A DNA stretch of 64,000 nt from Tatumella ptyseos (lineage in GTDB: Bacteria > Pseudomonadota > Gammaproteobacteria > Enterobacterales > Enterobacteriaceae). The stretch's first letter is position 1. Each line of letters opens with the position of its first letter. The notes below the pieces were generated by a model. That model made no database searches. It was not told where the DNA came from and saw nothing but the letters and a program-made list of their open reading frames with translations. The position numbers were made by a program, and so were the translations under genes. Below, piece after piece: positions 1-11,083 of the stretch. The DNA lies in the NCBI RefSeq assembly GCF_030552895.1, contig NZ_CP130649.1:2418001-2482000 (forward strand), written 5' to 3'.

Positions 1-1880
1 CTAGCAATGGTTTGGAAAGCTTGTGCAACCTCGACTGGCGTCAAGTTCAGCGCTCCAAGTAACATTGCTGGCACTGGAGATAACTGGTCTTGGCTCACAC
101 CAAGCTTCGTCCAAGTATCCACCACGTTTTTCAGCCCTAATGACATGCCCAGATTAACCGTCGGAACGTTCATCGAATGCGTTAATGCATCAACAAGCAT
201 GACCTTACCGCTAAACTGATGATCATCATTTTCTGGGCGCCACACTTGACCGTTGGGTTGTTTTAACGCTAGCGGTTGGTCGGCAATCCAGCTATTCAAA
301 CGATACTGCTGTGGCTGACTTAACGCGGTAAGATACGTCGCTGGCTTGGCTAAAGAACCAATAGAGCGACGTGCCTGCATCGCACGGTTATAGCCAGCAA
401 ACTGAGGATTAGCGCCACCAACCATTGCGCGAACTTCACCACTGAAACGGTCTACCACCACCATTGCCGTTTCGAGATCGGCAAGGCGACGTTGTTTACG
501 AAGGACAGGGATCCCTTCTTCGACCGCTTTTTCTGCCGCATCTTGCGAAATAGGATCGAGCGTCGTAAAGATTTTCACACCCGAAAGATCTTGCATTTTA
601 TCGCCCAGCTTTTGCTGTAGTTCGTTACGAACCATTTGCATAAACGCAGGCTGTGGGGTGATCACTCCGCCCTTAGGTTGAACCCCTAATGGCCGTGCAG
701 AGAGCATGTCATAAAGCTCTTGGTTGATAACTTTTTGCTGTTGCAGTAAACGCAGCACTAAGTTACGGCGTTCTAACGCTAATTTCGGGTTGCGCCAAGG
801 GTTGTACAGCGAGGCCCCTTTTACCATACCGACTAATAGCGCTTGCTGATCGAGACTAAGTTCATCAACCGGACGCCCGAAGTAGTATAAGCTGGCAAGT
901 GGGAAGCCACGAATCTGGTCATTACCCGCTTGGCCTAAATACACCTCATTGAGGTAGAGTTCCAAGATCCGATCTTTGCTATAGCGCGCATCAACGATTA
1001 CCGCCATATAAGCTTCGCGCACTTTACGCCATAATGAACGCTGATTAGTTAAGAATAAGTTCTTAACCAATTGCTGAGTCAGGGTACTTCCCCCTTGCAC
1101 AGCACGTCCTGCAGTGAGGTTCGCGACGAAAGCTCGTCCAATAGAGTAGAGGCTAATCCCATCATGCTCATAGAAATGACGGTCTTCTGTCGCGACTAAG
1201 GTATCGACGAGGAGATCAGGAAATCCAGTACGAGGAACAAATAGACGTTGTTCACCATTAGGGGATTGCATCATGGTAATGAGGCGCGGGTCGAGACGGA
1301 AATAACCAAAATCACGACCAGTATCGAGGTTTTTAATCTCGCTAAGCTCACCATCTTCAAAATTCAGCTGAGTATGAATCTGACCTTCTTTACCATCTGG
1401 GAAGTCGAAAGGTCGGCGCAGTAACTCAATACTGTTGCCTTTAACAGAGAACTCACCCGGACGAGTAATTTTCGTTACTTGACGATATTGTGTCCCTTCA
1501 AGCAAGGCGACCATATCTTTACGATCAAACGGCATGCCGGGTTCAAGGCTGACCATACGCCCATAAACCGTGGCGGGAAGGTCCCACACTCGTCCATCAA
1601 TCCGATGACGGATTTCTGAATCCAGATAGACACCCCATGCCGCCACAATAACAGCAATGACTAAGATGATTTTCAGTAGTAGACCTAGCCAACTTCTTTT
1701 ATGGCTTTTTCGCGGGGTTTTTCCGCGCTTTTTAGTTGCAGGCAATGACGTATTCTCCTCATCATCATAGCTATCCGAATCGTCTTGATATTTCTTATTG
1801 CGTGGTGAAGCCGGGGGGCTTTTTCCCTTTGGCGTGTTTTTTCCTTTACGCCCAATGGGTTCGCGATCATTCCCAGACAT
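1..1880 (-). CDS. mrcB: Penicillin-binding protein 1B, bifunctional murein glycosyltransferase/transpeptidase (C-terminus beyond left edge)
   Basis: Class A penicillin-binding protein that polymerises glycan strands from lipid II and cross-links them in the periplasm. About 626 of the roughly 840 residues usual for the family are visible. In order: a charged cytoplasmic tail starting [14 protein letters not shown], one membrane segment at about residues 64-86, the glycosyltransferase signature [10 protein letters not shown] near 235 and [13 protein letters not shown] near 265, and the transpeptidase SxxK motif SLAK near 510. The ATG at 1880 follows a purine-rich GGAGAGAG site and matches the E. 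coli long-form start. The SxN and KTG motifs lie beyond the left edge. hrpB lies 97 bp upstream on the same strand, as in E. coli. Identification by recalled sequence similarity is very secure. Confidence 0.97.
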   Translation of the reverse strand, partial: MSGNDREPIGRKGKNTPKGKSPPASPRNKKYQDDSDSYDDEENTSLPATKKRGKTPRKSHKRSWLGLLLKIILVIAVIVAAWGVYLDSEIRHRIDGRVWDLPATVYGRMVSLEPGMPFDRKDMVALLEGTQYRQVTKITRPGEFSVKGNSIELLRRPFDFPDGKEGQIHTQLNFEDGELSEIKNLDTGRDFGYFRLDPRLITMMQSPNGEQRLFVPRTGFPDLLVDTLVATEDRHFYEHDGISLYSIGRAFVANLTAGRAVQGGSTLTQQLVKNLFLTNQRSLWRKVREAYMAVIVDARYSKDRILELYLNEVYLGQAGNDQIRGFPLASLYYFGRPVDELSLDQQALLVGMVKGASLYNPWRNPKLALERRNLVLRLLQQQKVINQELYDMLSARPLGVQPKGGVITPQPAFMQMVRNELQQKLGDKMQDLSGVKIFTTLDPISQDAAEKAVEEGIPVLRKQRRLADLETAMVVVDRFSGEVRAMVGGANPQFAGYNRAMQARRSIGSLAKPATYLTALSQPQQYRLNSWIADQPLALKQPNGQVWRPENDDHQFSGKVMLVDALTHSMNVPTVNLGMSLGLKNVVDTWTKLGVSQDQLSPVPAMLLGALNLTPVEVAQAFQTIA

Positions 1881-1977
1881 GAATTCTCTCTCCAGGCTTT
1901 GCCTCAATCGGCGACATACTTTATCTTTATTTTAGGTCCAAAAACACAGAACCTTCTGAAAGATTCGTTACTAAATT

Positions 1978-4413
1978 TCACGTGGACGATTTTCTCGTTT
2001 TCGTCGTCGGTAGGGTATTGGCCGGATCGTCAGGCCACAGATGTTTAGGATAGCGCCCTTTCATCTCTTTTTGTACTTCACGCCAACTCCCTTGCCAAAA
2101 GCCAGCTAAGTCTTGCGTGATTTGAATTGGACGCTGTGCGGGTGATAATAGCTCTATTACTACATTAACCCGCCCGCGTGCCACGGTGAGCGGACGTTGC
2201 TGGCCATACATCTCTTGTACTTTTATCGATAGCAAAGGCGCGCGTGGAGAAAGATAATCAATTGCGACTTTTCTTCTCGTTGGCACCTCAATATGGGTGG
2301 GGACCTCTGTCTCCAGATACTGCCACTGTTCCCAGGATAACTGCGATTTTAATGCCTGATAGAGATTAATGCGTGAAAAATTCCCCAGTGAAGGTAAGCA
2401 AGTCAGTTCTGGACCTAACCATCTCTCAAGATTATTCATAAGATCGATATCCGTTACTGATGGCCAGTCGAGTTCAGGTAGCCACTGTTGCGCATAACCG
2501 AGCCTCTGTTTCAATTCGAGTGCGGCGTTATCCCAAGGTAATACCGCTAAACCCTTATCTTTTACCCAAGCTAAGTAAGCCGCAATTAGCTGGTCTGGAT
2601 TGGGTTTGTCTCCTGGCCGCGAGCTGATGATAATCTCGCCAATGACCTCGTGCTGCCAGACCTTAAATTGCGCCTGGCTTTCCTCCCACTCTAGCGCATG
2701 CCGATGGCTTATTAACTGCGGCGCCTCACGTCGAATATCGTCGAGCGATAGGGGGAAGGCTAACTGAATATGAGCTTCATACCGATCAGACGGTAATTGT
2801 AATTGCACCGCGATCAGCCAACTATAGCGGCTTAGAGGATGCTCTAACGTTAACGTCGCGCCGCGACCGTCTGCCAGTTGATAGCGATGGGTCGTTCCAC
2901 GTCGGTGAGCAATACGGTCGGCAAACGCCGACAATAATGGCGCGAGGGCATCATCGAGAGGACTGAGCGAAAATCTTTCCCCCAGCATCCGGCAGACTTG
3001 CCTCGCTCGGGTCGTCCACACTGCACTTGGCTTGGTGAGGCTATCGCGTAAATCCCCCGCACCACGTCGTTCCGGTTGCTCAATGATGGCCGTCAGTAAT
3101 GCGGCAGTCGATAGGCTATCGCTGCCCTCACTGGCGATTAACATTGCAGCGAGGCGAGGTGTCACACCGAGCTCAGCCATTTTTCTTCCTTTCGCCGTTA
3201 ACGATCCAGTCGCATCAATGGCGCCGAATTGGCGAAGTTGTGACGTAGCGTAGGCCAGTGCAGGTCGAGGAGGCTCGTCTAGCCACTGTAACGCCGATAC
3301 CTGTTGGCAGCCCCAAGCGAATACATTTAATAGCAGCCCGGTTAGGTCACTGCGTAGAATCTCAGGGGTCGCTTGTTCGGCTAAACGTTCCGCTTGCTCG
3401 GTCGCAATCAAATGCCAACATTTTCCTGGCATTAAACGACCCGCACGTCCTGCTCGTTGGGTCATCGACGACTGGCTGACAAATTGTGTGTTAAGTCGCG
3501 GAGTGCCTGCCCGTAAATCAAATTGCGAAACACGCTCTAATACTGAGTCGATAATTAAGCTTATGCCTTCAATCGTTAAACTTGTTTCTGCAATATTAGT
3601 GGCGAAAACAACTTTTCGTTGCCCTGGGGCAGATGGACTGATTGCGAGTTGTTGTTGCTCAATGGATAACGCGCCGTACAAAGGTCTCAATTCTACCTCT
3701 GGCGAACATCGCGTTGCGACCTCGCTCATCACTTGATGGATTTCACGCTCACCAGGTAAGAAAACCAGCATATCGCCTTGTTCTTGTCCCAAGACTTCCA
3801 CGATTTTATGCGCGAGATTCGCGGAAAACAGCCCCTGCGATGGAAGACTGTGATAGAAACGTTCGACTGGATAATGTCTACCTTCTGAGGTAATAACGGG
3901 TGCTTCCGGTAATACCTCCCCTAACCGTCGATTATCTAAGGTCGCTGACATAATCAAGAGTTTAAGATCGTCGCGTAATCCTCGCTGGACATCCAGCATA
4001 AATGCTAAAGCCAGGTCAGCGTGTAAACTACGTTCATGAAATTCATCGATGATCACCAGTGAGACACCTTCTAACATGGGGTCTTGCTGTAATTGTCTTG
4101 TTAGCACCCCTTCGGTAACCACCTCAAGTCGGGTCGTCTTACCGATACACTGCTCAGCACGCATGCGATAGCCAACCGTCTGACCGGCAACTTCACCGAG
4201 AGAATGCGCAAGACGAAGCGCCACGTTTTTGGCGGCAAGCCGTCTTGGCTCTAACATGATTACTTTACCGTTCAACCCAAGACGTTGCAGTAACTGAATA
4301 GGAAGCCAAGTCGATTTACCGGCACCAGGTGGAGCCTGAAGAATAACTTGAGGTGAATGAGAGAGGGCTAACACTAACTCATCAAGCACGTCGTGAATCG
4401 GTAGGGTGCTCAA
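1978..4413 (-). CDS. hrpB: ATP-dependent RNA helicase HrpB (DEAH family)
   Basis: Superfamily 2 helicase of 811 residues, close to the E. coli length. Walker A APPGAGKST is at residues 27-35, the DEFH form of the DEAH box at 123-126, SAT near 155, and the motif VI arginine-finger region QRAGRAGR near 310. The C-terminal HrpB-specific domain extends to the end. The in vivo role of the family is poorly defined; an RNA-remodelling function is assumed. It lies between mrcB on the same strand and the divergent thpR, exactly as in E. coli. The start MSTLPIHDVL agrees with the family N-terminus. Nothing looks truncated. Confidence 0.95.
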   Translation of the reverse strand: MSTLPIHDVLDELVLALSHSPQVILQAPPGAGKSTWLPIQLLQRLGLNGKVIMLEPRRLAAKNVALRLAHSLGEVAGQTVGYRMRAEQCIGKTTRLEVVTEGVLTRQLQQDPMLEGVSLVIIDEFHERSLHADLALAFMLDVQRGLRDDLKLLIMSATLDNRRLGEVLPEAPVITSEGRHYPVERFYHSLPSQGLFSANLAHKIVEVLGQEQGDMLVFLPGEREIHQVMSEVATRCSPEVELRPLYGALSIEQQQLAISPSAPGQRKVVFATNIAETSLTIEGISLIIDSVLERVSQFDLRAGTPRLNTQFVSQSSMTQRAGRAGRLMPGKCWHLIATEQAERLAEQATPEILRSDLTGLLLNVFAWGCQQVSALQWLDEPPRPALAYATSQLRQFGAIDATGSLTAKGRKMAELGVTPRLAAMLIASEGSDSLSTAALLTAIIEQPERRGAGDLRDSLTKPSAVWTTRARQVCRMLGERFSLSPLDDALAPLLSAFADRIAHRRGTTHRYQLADGRGATLTLEHPLSRYSWLIAVQLQLPSDRYEAHIQLAFPLSLDDIRREAPQLISHRHALEWEESQAQFKVWQHEVIGEIIISSRPGDKPNPDQLIAAYLAWVKDKGLAVLPWDNAALELKQRLGYAQQWLPELDWPSVTDIDLMNNLERWLGPELTCLPSLGNFSRINLYQALKSQLSWEQWQYLETEVPTHIEVPTRRKVAIDYLSPRAPLLSIKVQEMYGQQRPLTVARGRVNVVIELLSPAQRPIQITQDLAGFWQGSWREVQKEMKGRYPKHLWPDDPANTLPTTKTRKSST

Positions 4414-4502
4414 TCTTCGCTCCGTTTAGGGATTATGATACTATGGCTACTATAGCATTAATGAATAGGTGATACTTACCTCCTAACGCCGTAAGGAACT
4501 CT

Positions 4503-5051
4503 GTGGTTTCCCGAAACACTGCGACAGATAACTATTTTTTCGCATTACCTCTCCCCAGTCGCGCCACTGAGCAACTCATCCAATGGCGTGCCAACGCTTT
4601 GCCAGCAGATACGGGCATACCGGTTCCCAGTGAACAGTTCTCTATGATACTCGCATGGATGAACGCTCCGACGGCCACACAGCTGACTCAACTGCAGTCT
4701 ATGATCAGCGGACTGCGATCACCGTCTTTTACTTTTACCTTGAATGACGCTGGGTATTGGCCACGATCTGGCCAGCTTTGGGTGGGATGCCGTCCCGCAC
4801 CACGTGAGCTTTTACAGTTAGCCGAACTATTACGCTCAAGGGCCGCACGTGCAGGCTGCCCGCAACCTGCTTTTCCTTTTCATCCTCATGTCACCCTTTT
4901 AAGACAGGTACCTACTTCGATTCGTTTACCGAAACGAGACTTCTCATGGCCAGTGACCTGTCAGCACTTTTCATTAATGAGAAGCCGCTACCAGCGAGGC
5001 AGGGTTATCCTTAACACCGAACAGCACTATCCCCTGTTTGATAGAGAGTAA
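4503..5051 (+). CDS. thpR: RNA 2',3'-cyclic phosphodiesterase family protein ThpR (LigT), first HxTx motif lost
   Basis: Member of the 2H phosphoesterase family, 182 residues, aligned by eye along its full length with E. coli ThpR ([17 protein letters not shown] and FHPHVTLLR blocks). Family enzymes use two HxTx motifs, one per half. The second, HVTL, is present near residue 129. The first is replaced by SMIL (codons 4641-4652), at the position where E. coli reads HLTL, so the His and Thr are both missing. This predicts weak or no phosphodiesterase and ligase activity. The start is GTG at 4503, preceded by AAGGA at 4493-4497. It is followed after 5 bp by sfsA. The reading frame is intact, so it is not an obvious pseudogene. 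Confidence 0.88.
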   Translation: MVSRNTATDNYFFALPLPSRATEQLIQWRANALPADTGIPVPSEQFSMILAWMNAPTATQLTQLQSMISGLRSPSFTFTLNDAGYWPRSGQLWVGCRPAPRELLQLAELLRSRAARAGCPQPAFPFHPHVTLLRQVPTSIRLPKRDFSWPVTCQHFSLMRSRYQRGRVILNTEQHYPLFDRE

Positions 5052-5056
5052 GATTG

Positions 5057-5761
5057 ATGGAATTCTCCTCGCCGCTCCAGCCGGCTATCTTAATAAAACG
5101 CTATAAACGCTTTCTTGCCGACGTCCGTCTTCCCAGCGGAGAAATCACTACCCTACACTGTGCAAACACCGGTGCAATGACAGGATGTGCGACCCCTGGA
5201 GATACTATCTGGTATTCCACCTCCAGCTCAGCAACGCGTAAATATCCTTACAGTTGGGAACTGACACAAACTGCTGACCAGCATTGGATTGGTATTAATA
5301 CGCTACGCGCGAATCAACTCGTCGAAGAGCTCCTCACCCTACAAGGCGTTCCCTCTTTAGCACAATTTACGCATTGGCAACGAGAAGTCGCATTTGGTGA
5401 GGAGAAGAGCCGGATTGACTTTGTCCTTTCTAATAAAGAAGAACAAAAATATTATCTTGAGGTGAAATCCGTCACATTATTAACTCATGGAAAAGGCTAT
5501 TTTCCCGACACAGTCACCTTACGCGGACAAAAGCACCTTCGAGAATTAATGTCGATCGTCAAACAAGGACATCGTGCAGGCCTCTTTTTTGCTGTATTAC
5601 ATACAGGTATCCATCAAGTCAGTGCGGCCAAACATCTTGATCCCGTTTATGCTCAACTTCTGCACGAAGCGATGACACTAGGGGTTGAGGTATTTGTCTA
5701 TCGTGCGCAGATTAGTCACCAGCAACTGACATTGGTGGACCCGATACCATTCGTCGAATAG
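5057..5761 (+). CDS. sfsA: Sugar fermentation stimulation protein SfsA, nuclease-fold protein
   Basis: SfsA family protein of 234 residues. The N-terminal block with RYKRFLADV and [13 protein letters not shown] is typical. The central RIDFVL ... EVKSVTL segment matches the PD-(D/E)xK nuclease-like core, and [10 protein letters not shown] follows it. E. coli SfsA was described through effects on maltose gene expression; its biochemical role is unsettled. The start is taken as ATG at 5057, which gives the conserved N-terminus MEFSSPLQ; a TTG directly before it at 5054 is in frame but unneeded. It sits 5 bp after thpR and is probably co-transcribed with it. dksA follows after about 180 bp. Confidence 0.95.
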   Translation: MEFSSPLQPAILIKRYKRFLADVRLPSGEITTLHCANTGAMTGCATPGDTIWYSTSSSATRKYPYSWELTQTADQHWIGINTLRANQLVEELLTLQGVPSLAQFTHWQREVAFGEEKSRIDFVLSNKEEQKYYLEVKSVTLLTHGKGYFPDTVTLRGQKHLRELMSIVKQGHRAGLFFAVLHTGIHQVSAAKHLDPVYAQLLHEAMTLGVEVFVYRAQISHQQLTLVDPIPFVE

Positions 5762-5942
5762 CGGGGTAAATGTTTTCTTTTAGGAGTTTTTCCTCTTTAA
5801 TTAGAAACATATTATCAATAACGCGAAACTCATCGTGATCATCAATTGCCAACCCACACGGTTTCTGATATTTATAGCGCCCTGTTTTTTTCCCTACGTG
5901 GGAATCAGGAATCGATAGTGCGTGTTATCCAGGAGAAGCAAC

Positions 5943-6398
5943 ATGCAAGAAGGGCAAAACCGTAAAACATCGTCTCTAAGTATCCTCGCCATCGCTGGGG
6001 TGGCGCCGTATCAGGAGAAACCGGGCGAAGAGTATATGAACGAAGCCCAGCTGGAACACTTCAAAAAAATTCTTGTTGCTTGGCGCAATCAACTCAGGGA
6101 TGAAGTAGACCGTACCGTTAGTCATATGCAAGACGAAGCGGCTAACTTTCCTGATCCAGCCGATCGCGCAACACAGGAAGAAGAGTTCAGTCTGGAACTG
6201 CGTAACCGAGATCGTGAACGTAAGTTAATCAAGAAGATAGAAAAAACGCTGAAAAAAGTTGAAGATGACGACTTCGGTTTTTGTGAAGCTTGTGGTGTAG
6301 AAATCGGCATTCGCCGTCTTGAAGCACGTCCGACCGCCGATATGTGTATCGACTGTAAGACGCTAGCAGAAATTCGCGAAAAACAGATGGCAGGCTAA
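5943..6398 (+). CDS. dksA: RNA polymerase-binding transcription factor DksA
   Basis: Works with ppGpp on RNA polymerase in the stringent response, reaching the active site through the secondary channel. The 151 residues are nearly identical to E. coli DksA. Visible are the coiled-coil with its acidic tip (DPADR, the two functional aspartates) and a four-cysteine zinc module CEAC ... CIDC in the last 40 residues. The start ATG 5943 ([11 protein letters not shown]) follows AGGAG at 5932-5936; an earlier in-frame start at 5922 would add seven unconserved residues and was not used. gluQ follows 78 bp downstream, the usual enterobacterial order. Confidence 0.98.
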   Translation: MQEGQNRKTSSLSILAIAGVAPYQEKPGEEYMNEAQLEHFKKILVAWRNQLRDEVDRTVSHMQDEAANFPDPADRATQEEEFSLELRNRDRERKLIKKIEKTLKKVEDDDFGFCEACGVEIGIRRLEARPTADMCIDCKTLAEIREKQMAG

Positions 6399-6476
6399 TC
6401 CTACCGCTGATCGAGGATATACCTAATTGCACGGCCGCAGTGCCCAACCGCCAGTGGCTGTGCGATTACTTCTATT

Positions 6477-7376
6477 ATGACTGATTCTACACCTATCATC
6501 GGACGCTTTGCGCCCTCCCCCTCAGGTGACCTCCATTTTGGTTCGTTAATGGCAGCGCTTGGCAGCTATCTGGATGCCAAATCGCAACAAGGCCAATGGC
6601 GTGTCCGCATCGAAGATATTGATCCTCCTAGAGAGATCGCGGGAGCCTCTCAACGCATCCTGCAACAACTCGAACACTATGGGTTAAATTGGGATGGTCC
6701 GGTCATTTGGCAGTCACAACATCATGCCCGTTATCGAGAAATCCTTGAGTGGCTTATTACGCAGCGGCGCAGTTACTACTGTACCTGTACCCGTAAAGCG
6801 ATTCAGCAATCGGGGGGGTACTACCTTGGTACTTGTCGCAATGCCCAGCATGGTCCAGAAGGGGCAGCTCTTCGCTTATTCCAGCAATCACCCGTAACCC
6901 AATTTACTGATCTGTTACGAGGAACCGTTCACTGTCATCCCCAATTAGCGCAAGAAGATTTTATTATTCATCGTCGAGATGGGTTGTTTGCCTATAATCT
7001 TGCTGTGACGGTGGATGATCATGACCAAGGCATAACGCAAGTCGTTAGGGGAGCAGACTTGATTGAGCCCACGGTGCGACAAATCGCACTATTTCAGCAG
7101 CTGGGATGGAATGCTCCCGACTATCTGCACCTGCCGCTCGCCTTAAATCCTGATGGCAATAAACTCTCAAAACAAAATCATGCCCCGCCCCTGCCACGTC
7201 AAGCGCCACAGAAAATGTTGATAGCAGCCTTAGCCGCATTAGGACAAGTGGTCGACAATGAATGGAATGATCTGAGTGTTGAGCAGCTCATTCAGCGGGC
7301 GACACGACAGTGGCAGAGGGTAAAAATCCCAATTAATAGCACTTTCATTAACACAGATGTGTTATCAACATTCTAA
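6477..7376 (+). CDS. gluQ: Glutamyl-Q tRNA(Asp) synthetase
   Basis: Charges glutamate onto the queuosine base at position 34 of tRNA-Asp. It is a truncated class I synthetase of 299 residues with only the catalytic core and no anticodon-binding domain. Seen: the N-terminal nucleotide motif [16 protein letters not shown] (HFGS as the HIGH equivalent), the zinc set CTC ... Y ... C at about residues 100-119, and KLSK near 229 in place of KMSKS. It lies between dksA and pcnB as in E. coli. Confidence 0.96.
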   Translation: MTDSTPIIGRFAPSPSGDLHFGSLMAALGSYLDAKSQQGQWRVRIEDIDPPREIAGASQRILQQLEHYGLNWDGPVIWQSQHHARYREILEWLITQRRSYYCTCTRKAIQQSGGYYLGTCRNAQHGPEGAALRLFQQSPVTQFTDLLRGTVHCHPQLAQEDFIIHRRDGLFAYNLAVTVDDHDQGITQVVRGADLIEPTVRQIALFQQLGWNAPDYLHLPLALNPDGNKLSKQNHAPPLPRQAPQKMLIAALAALGQVVDNEWNDLSVEQLIQRATRQWQRVKIPINSTFINTDVLSTF

Positions 7377-7449
7377 AATGATTCACAACAGGCTATTATG
7401 ATCTTCTCATTTTGGAACCGTATCTACTTTTTTATTGTTGAGGTGTACT

Positions 7450-8862
7450 ATTTTTACCCGAGTCGCTAATTTTTGCCGAAAAATCCTTACGCGTGACGAG
7501 GAGAACACCTCTGCAGAGAATGTCCCACCGCCGATAACGATTATTCCACGCGATCAACATAATATCTCTCGCCGAGATATTAGTGATAATGCACTGAAGG
7601 TACTGCATCGTCTCAACAAATCAGGCTTTGAGGCTTACTTAGTCGGTGGGGGTGTTCGTGATCTTCTTTTGGGTAAAAAACCCAAAGATTTCGATATTAC
7701 CACCAACGCTACCCCGGAACAGATGCGCAAGCTATTCCGTAACTGCCGCTTAGTTGGCCGACGTTTCCGCTTGGCACACGTCATGTTTGGCCCCGAAGTC
7801 ATTGAAGTTGCTACCTTTCGTGGCCATCATGAGCAGGAAGAAAGCGTTGATCGGAATACGTCGCAACAAGGGCAAAACGGTATGCTGTTACGCGACAATA
7901 TTTTCGGTAGTATTGAAGACGACGCTCAACGCCGTGATTTGACGATTAATAGTCTCTATTACAGTGCTGCAGACTTCACTGTACGAGATTATGTCAACGG
8001 ATTAAGCGATTTAGAGCAAGGAATTATTCGCCTTATTGGCCACCCTGAAACGCGTTATCGTGAAGATCCAGTAAGGATGTTACGAGTGATCCGCTTTAGT
8101 GCGAAACTCGGGATGACTATCGCTCCTGAAACCGCAGCCCCAATTAGCGAACTCGCCGGGCTATTAAAGAACATCCCTCCTGCGCGTCTTTTCGAAGAAA
8201 CATTAAAATTACTGCAATCGGGTTACGGTGAGTACACCTATCCATTGTTACGTGAATACCATCTTTTTGAACCTCTCTTCCCATTAGTTCATCAGTATTT
8301 TACTGAGAGTGGCGACAGCCCAATGGAGCGGATTTTAGTACAGGTACTCAAAAATACTGATAGCCGTATCCAGAATGATAGACGTGTCAATCCTGCGTTT
8401 CTGTTTGCGGTAATGTACTGGTATCCACTGCAAGAAAAAGCGCAACAAATCGCACAAGAAAGTGGTCTGCCTTTCTTCGAGGCTTTCTCATTAGCCATGA
8501 ACGATACGCTAGATGAAGCTTGTCGAGCGATAGCAATTCCTAAACGCTTCACCACTATGATCCGTGATATCTGGACGCTTCAACTGCGCATCTCTCGCCG
8601 TCATGGGAAGCGAGCTTGGAAGTTGATGGAACACCCTAAATTCCGTGCGGCTTATGACTTATTAGTCCTGCGTGCACAGGTCGAATCCTCAGCAGAACTA
8701 CAGCGTTTAAGCGATTGGTGGACAGAGTTCCAGACTAAGAACGCCAACGACCAAGCCGCGATGTTACAAGATTTAGGTAGCGATCCGGCTCAACGACGTC
8801 GCTATAATAGACCGCGTAAACGTGCGCCTAAAGGTAATACCTCGCGTCGAAACGAGAGCTAA
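7450..8862 (+). CDS. pcnB: Poly(A) polymerase I, probable AUU start codon
   Basis: Adds poly(A) tails to RNA 3' ends, promoting decay and controlling ColE1-type plasmid copy number through RNA I. The nucleotidyltransferase core has [10 protein letters not shown] and the DFD metal-binding pair, followed by [11 protein letters not shown] and a basic C-terminal tail. The conserved N-terminus ([10 protein letters not shown]) begins directly after an ATT codon at 7450, with GAGG at 7440-7443 placed 6 nt upstream. There is no ATG, GTG or TTG at that point. E. coli pcnB is one of the few genes known to start at AUU. A TTG at 7435 could add five residues but would overlap the ribosome binding site. 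Predicted length is 470 residues. folK starts 1 bp after the stop. Confidence 0.94.
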   Translation: MFTRVANFCRKILTRDEENTSAENVPPPITIIPRDQHNISRRDISDNALKVLHRLNKSGFEAYLVGGGVRDLLLGKKPKDFDITTNATPEQMRKLFRNCRLVGRRFRLAHVMFGPEVIEVATFRGHHEQEESVDRNTSQQGQNGMLLRDNIFGSIEDDAQRRDLTINSLYYSAADFTVRDYVNGLSDLEQGIIRLIGHPETRYREDPVRMLRVIRFSAKLGMTIAPETAAPISELAGLLKNIPPARLFEETLKLLQSGYGEYTYPLLREYHLFEPLFPLVHQYFTESGDSPMERILVQVLKNTDSRIQNDRRVNPAFLFAVMYWYPLQEKAQQIAQESGLPFFEAFSLAMNDTLDEACRAIAIPKRFTTMIRDIWTLQLRISRRHGKRAWKLMEHPKFRAAYDLLVLRAQVESSAELQRLSDWWTEFQTKNANDQAAMLQDLGSDPAQRRRYNRPRKRAPKGNTSRRNES

Positions 8863-8863
8863 T

Positions 8864-9343
8864 ATGACGCGTGTTTATATTGCACTCGGGAGTAATTTAC
8901 GGGACCCACTCGATCAGTGCCAAAGGGCGATTACCGCCCTCGCGGATCTGCCTGCGACAACGCTTATCAATACTTCCTCCTTCTACCGAACGCCACCTTA
9001 CGGCCCACAAGATCAACCTGATTTTTTAAATGCCGTAGTGGTGTTGGAGACGGCGTTATCACCTTTAGCGCTGCTGGACCACACCCAACGAATCGAATTG
9101 GAACAAGGGCGGGAACGTAAAGATGAACGTTGGGGCCCCCGTACACTCGACCTTGATCTATTACTGTTCGGCGAACTGTACATGTCCAGCGAGCGATTGA
9201 TACTGCCCCATTACGACATGCATAACCGTGCCTTTATGCTCATTCCCTTAGCCGAAGTAGCCGGTGATCTCCCTCTTGGCGACAAGGGTAGTGTAGCAAG
9301 TTGTTTGGCATTGTTAGATACCTCAACCATTACTTTGTGGTAA
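8864..9343 (+). CDS. folK: 6-hydroxymethyl-7,8-dihydropterin pyrophosphokinase
   Basis: Transfers pyrophosphate from ATP to 6-hydroxymethyl-dihydropterin in folate synthesis. At 159 residues it equals E. coli FolK in length. The family signature is present: YIALGSNL at the N-terminus and the segment RWGPRTLDLDLLLF near residues 88-101, which holds the metal-binding aspartates. The ATG at 8864 is 1 bp after the pcnB stop, so translation is probably coupled. The upstream in-frame start at 8822 lies inside pcnB and was rejected. Confidence 0.97.
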   Translation: MTRVYIALGSNLRDPLDQCQRAITALADLPATTLINTSSFYRTPPYGPQDQPDFLNAVVVLETALSPLALLDHTQRIELEQGRERKDERWGPRTLDLDLLLFGELYMSSERLILPHYDMHNRAFMLIPLAEVAGDLPLGDKGSVASCLALLDTSTITLW

Positions 9344-9426
9344 TACCAAAAATCGGTATGGGGATTCCCGTCTAGAGGGAGTTACTGTAAACTCCGCGTC
9401 ATGTTTATCCTTGACAAGAGTTTGTA

Positions 9427-10224
9427 ATGACACCTATCACCCTGAAAAATTTACGTCAGTGGAAACTTGAAGGTAAGAAGTTCGCCTCACTCACCGCCTA
9501 CGATTATAGCTTCGCGAGACTATTCGCCGAGCAAGATATTCCAGTATTGCTGGTTGGCGACTCCTTGGGTATGACAATTCAAGGCCATGACTCGACGGTT
9601 CCCGTGACAGTCGATGATATGGTTTACCATACTCGCCATGTGCGTCAAGGCGCACCAAACGTTCTATTACTCACCGACCTCCCTTTCATGAGCTATCCGA
9701 CTCCGGAACTGGCGGGTCATAATGCCGCACGCGTGATGCAAGCCGGTGCGAACATGGTGAAGATCGAAGGAGGGGCGTGGTTAGCGGATACTGTTCGTTA
9801 TCTTACTGAGCGCGCAGTCCCAGTTTGCGGTCACCTTGGCTTGACCCCTCAATCAGTAAATATCTTCGGTGGCTATCAGGTCCAAGGTAAGACGGAAGAG
9901 CAAGCTGAACAGCTACTTAGTGATGCGCTTACCCTTGAAGCGGCTGGAATGCAGCTACTGGTCCTTGAGTGCGTGCCTATTTCTCTGGCAAAACGTATTA
10001 CCGAGGCACTTTCAATCCCTGTAATCGGGATCGGTGCGGGGTCTCATACCGATGGACAAATTCTGGTGATGCAAGATGTGATTGGTATTACTTCTGGCTA
10101 TGTCCCCAAATTCGCGAAAAATTTCTTAACTGATACCGGGTCGATCGCACTCGCCGTTGCACAATATCAACGCCACGTGCAAGACGGTACTTTCCCCGAA
10201 TTAGCTCACAGTTTTAAAGGATAG
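9427..10224 (+). CDS. panB: 3-methyl-2-oxobutanoate hydroxymethyltransferase
   Basis: First committed step of pantoate synthesis: transfers a hydroxymethyl group from 5,10-methylene-tetrahydrofolate to 2-oxoisovalerate. The 265 residues align with E. coli PanB throughout. The metal and substrate region VGDSLGM is near residues 43-49, with MVKIEGG near 112 and VIGIGAG near 200. It forms a pair with panC, which begins 10 bp downstream. folK lies 83 bp upstream; the gap holds a small imperfect hairpin of unclear meaning. Confidence 0.97.
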   Translation: MTPITLKNLRQWKLEGKKFASLTAYDYSFARLFAEQDIPVLLVGDSLGMTIQGHDSTVPVTVDDMVYHTRHVRQGAPNVLLLTDLPFMSYPTPELAGHNAARVMQAGANMVKIEGGAWLADTVRYLTERAVPVCGHLGLTPQSVNIFGGYQVQGKTEEQAEQLLSDALTLEAAGMQLLVLECVPISLAKRITEALSIPVIGIGAGSHTDGQILVMQDVIGITSGYVPKFAKNFLTDTGSIALAVAQYQRHVQDGTFPELAHSFKG

Positions 10225-10234
10225 GTTTCTTTCC

Positions 10235-11083
10235 ATGCAGACTTTTCATGAAATCCCTGCCCTACAACAGCAATTGAGCGATTTACGTCGCCACGGTAAA
10301 AGGATTGCCTTTGTCCCAACCATGGGAAATCTCCATCAGGGACACATCACTTTAGTAGAGAGAGCGAAGCAATTAGCTGATTGTGTTGTCGTTTCGATTT
10401 TTGTTAACCCGATGCAATTTGATCGCCCAGATGACTTAGCGCGCTATCCACGTACCTTAGAGAACGATCAGCAATTATTATCGGGTAAAGCGGATCTATT
10501 ATTTGCCCCTACGGCCAATACTCTCTACCCAACAGGGCTCACTGAGCAATCTTTTGTTCATGTACCGGGCCTCTCTGAGTTACTAGAGGGGGCTAGTCGC
10601 CCTGGTCATTTCCGCGGCGTAAGCACGGTGGTCAGTAAGTTATTTAATATTGTCCAACCGGATGTGGCCTGTTTTGGCGAGAAAGATTTTCAGCAATTAG
10701 CCATCATTCGTAAAATGGTGCTCGATCTTAACTATCCTATTACTATTGTGGGTGTACCGACTGTTCGTGCTGAGGACGGTCTTGCTCTTAGCTCACGTAA
10801 TGGCTATCTCACTGTAGCAGAGCGTCATCAGGCAATTGAATTAAGTCAGACGATGAATTCGATGGCTGAGCGTTTACAGCAAGGGGACCGAGATTATTCC
10901 GCTATCGTCGATAGCGCTGTCATGAGTCTGACCAAGAAGGGATGGCAACCGGACGGTATTGCGATTTGTGATGCGGAAAATCTGATGCCCTTAACCTCTC
11001 ATAGCCGTCAAGCCGTTATTCTTATGGCAGCCTGGTTAGGGAAAGCCAGGCTGATCGATAATCAGCAAGTTACCTTACCATAG
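10235..11083 (+). CDS. panC: Pantothenate synthetase (pantoate-beta-alanine ligase)
   Basis: Joins pantoate and beta-alanine using ATP. It is a nucleotidyltransferase-fold enzyme of 282 residues. Seen: [10 protein letters not shown] at about residues 28-37 (the HIGH-type motif), FVNPMQF near 61, FGEKDFQQL near 148 and SSRNGYL near 186 (KMSKS-type region). It follows panB closely. In E. coli, panD, which makes beta-alanine from aspartate, lies a little beyond panC; here the next gene is yadH after 47 bp, so panD is not at this locus. The stop codon lies inside the following hairpin. Confidence 0.97.
   Translation: MQTFHEIPALQQQLSDLRRHGKRIAFVPTMGNLHQGHITLVERAKQLADCVVVSIFVNPMQFDRPDDLARYPRTLENDQQLLSGKADLLFAPTANTLYPTGLTEQSFVHVPGLSELLEGASRPGHFRGVSTVVSKLFNIVQPDVACFGEKDFQQLAIIRKMVLDLNYPITIVGVPTVRAEDGLALSSRNGYLTVAERHQAIELSQTMNSMAERLQQGDRDYSAIVDSAVMSLTKKGWQPDGIAICDAENLMPLTSHSRQAVILMAAWLGKARLIDNQQVTLP

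Noticed and set aside
4503..5051. thpR as a pseudogene
   Set aside because: The frame is full length with conserved blocks along it; only the first catalytic motif is changed, so it is kept as a gene with a note.
5890..5904. Small hairpin TTCCC-TACGT-GGGAA in the dksA leader
   Set aside because: Only five base pairs with no U tract; too weak to call a terminator or riboswitch.
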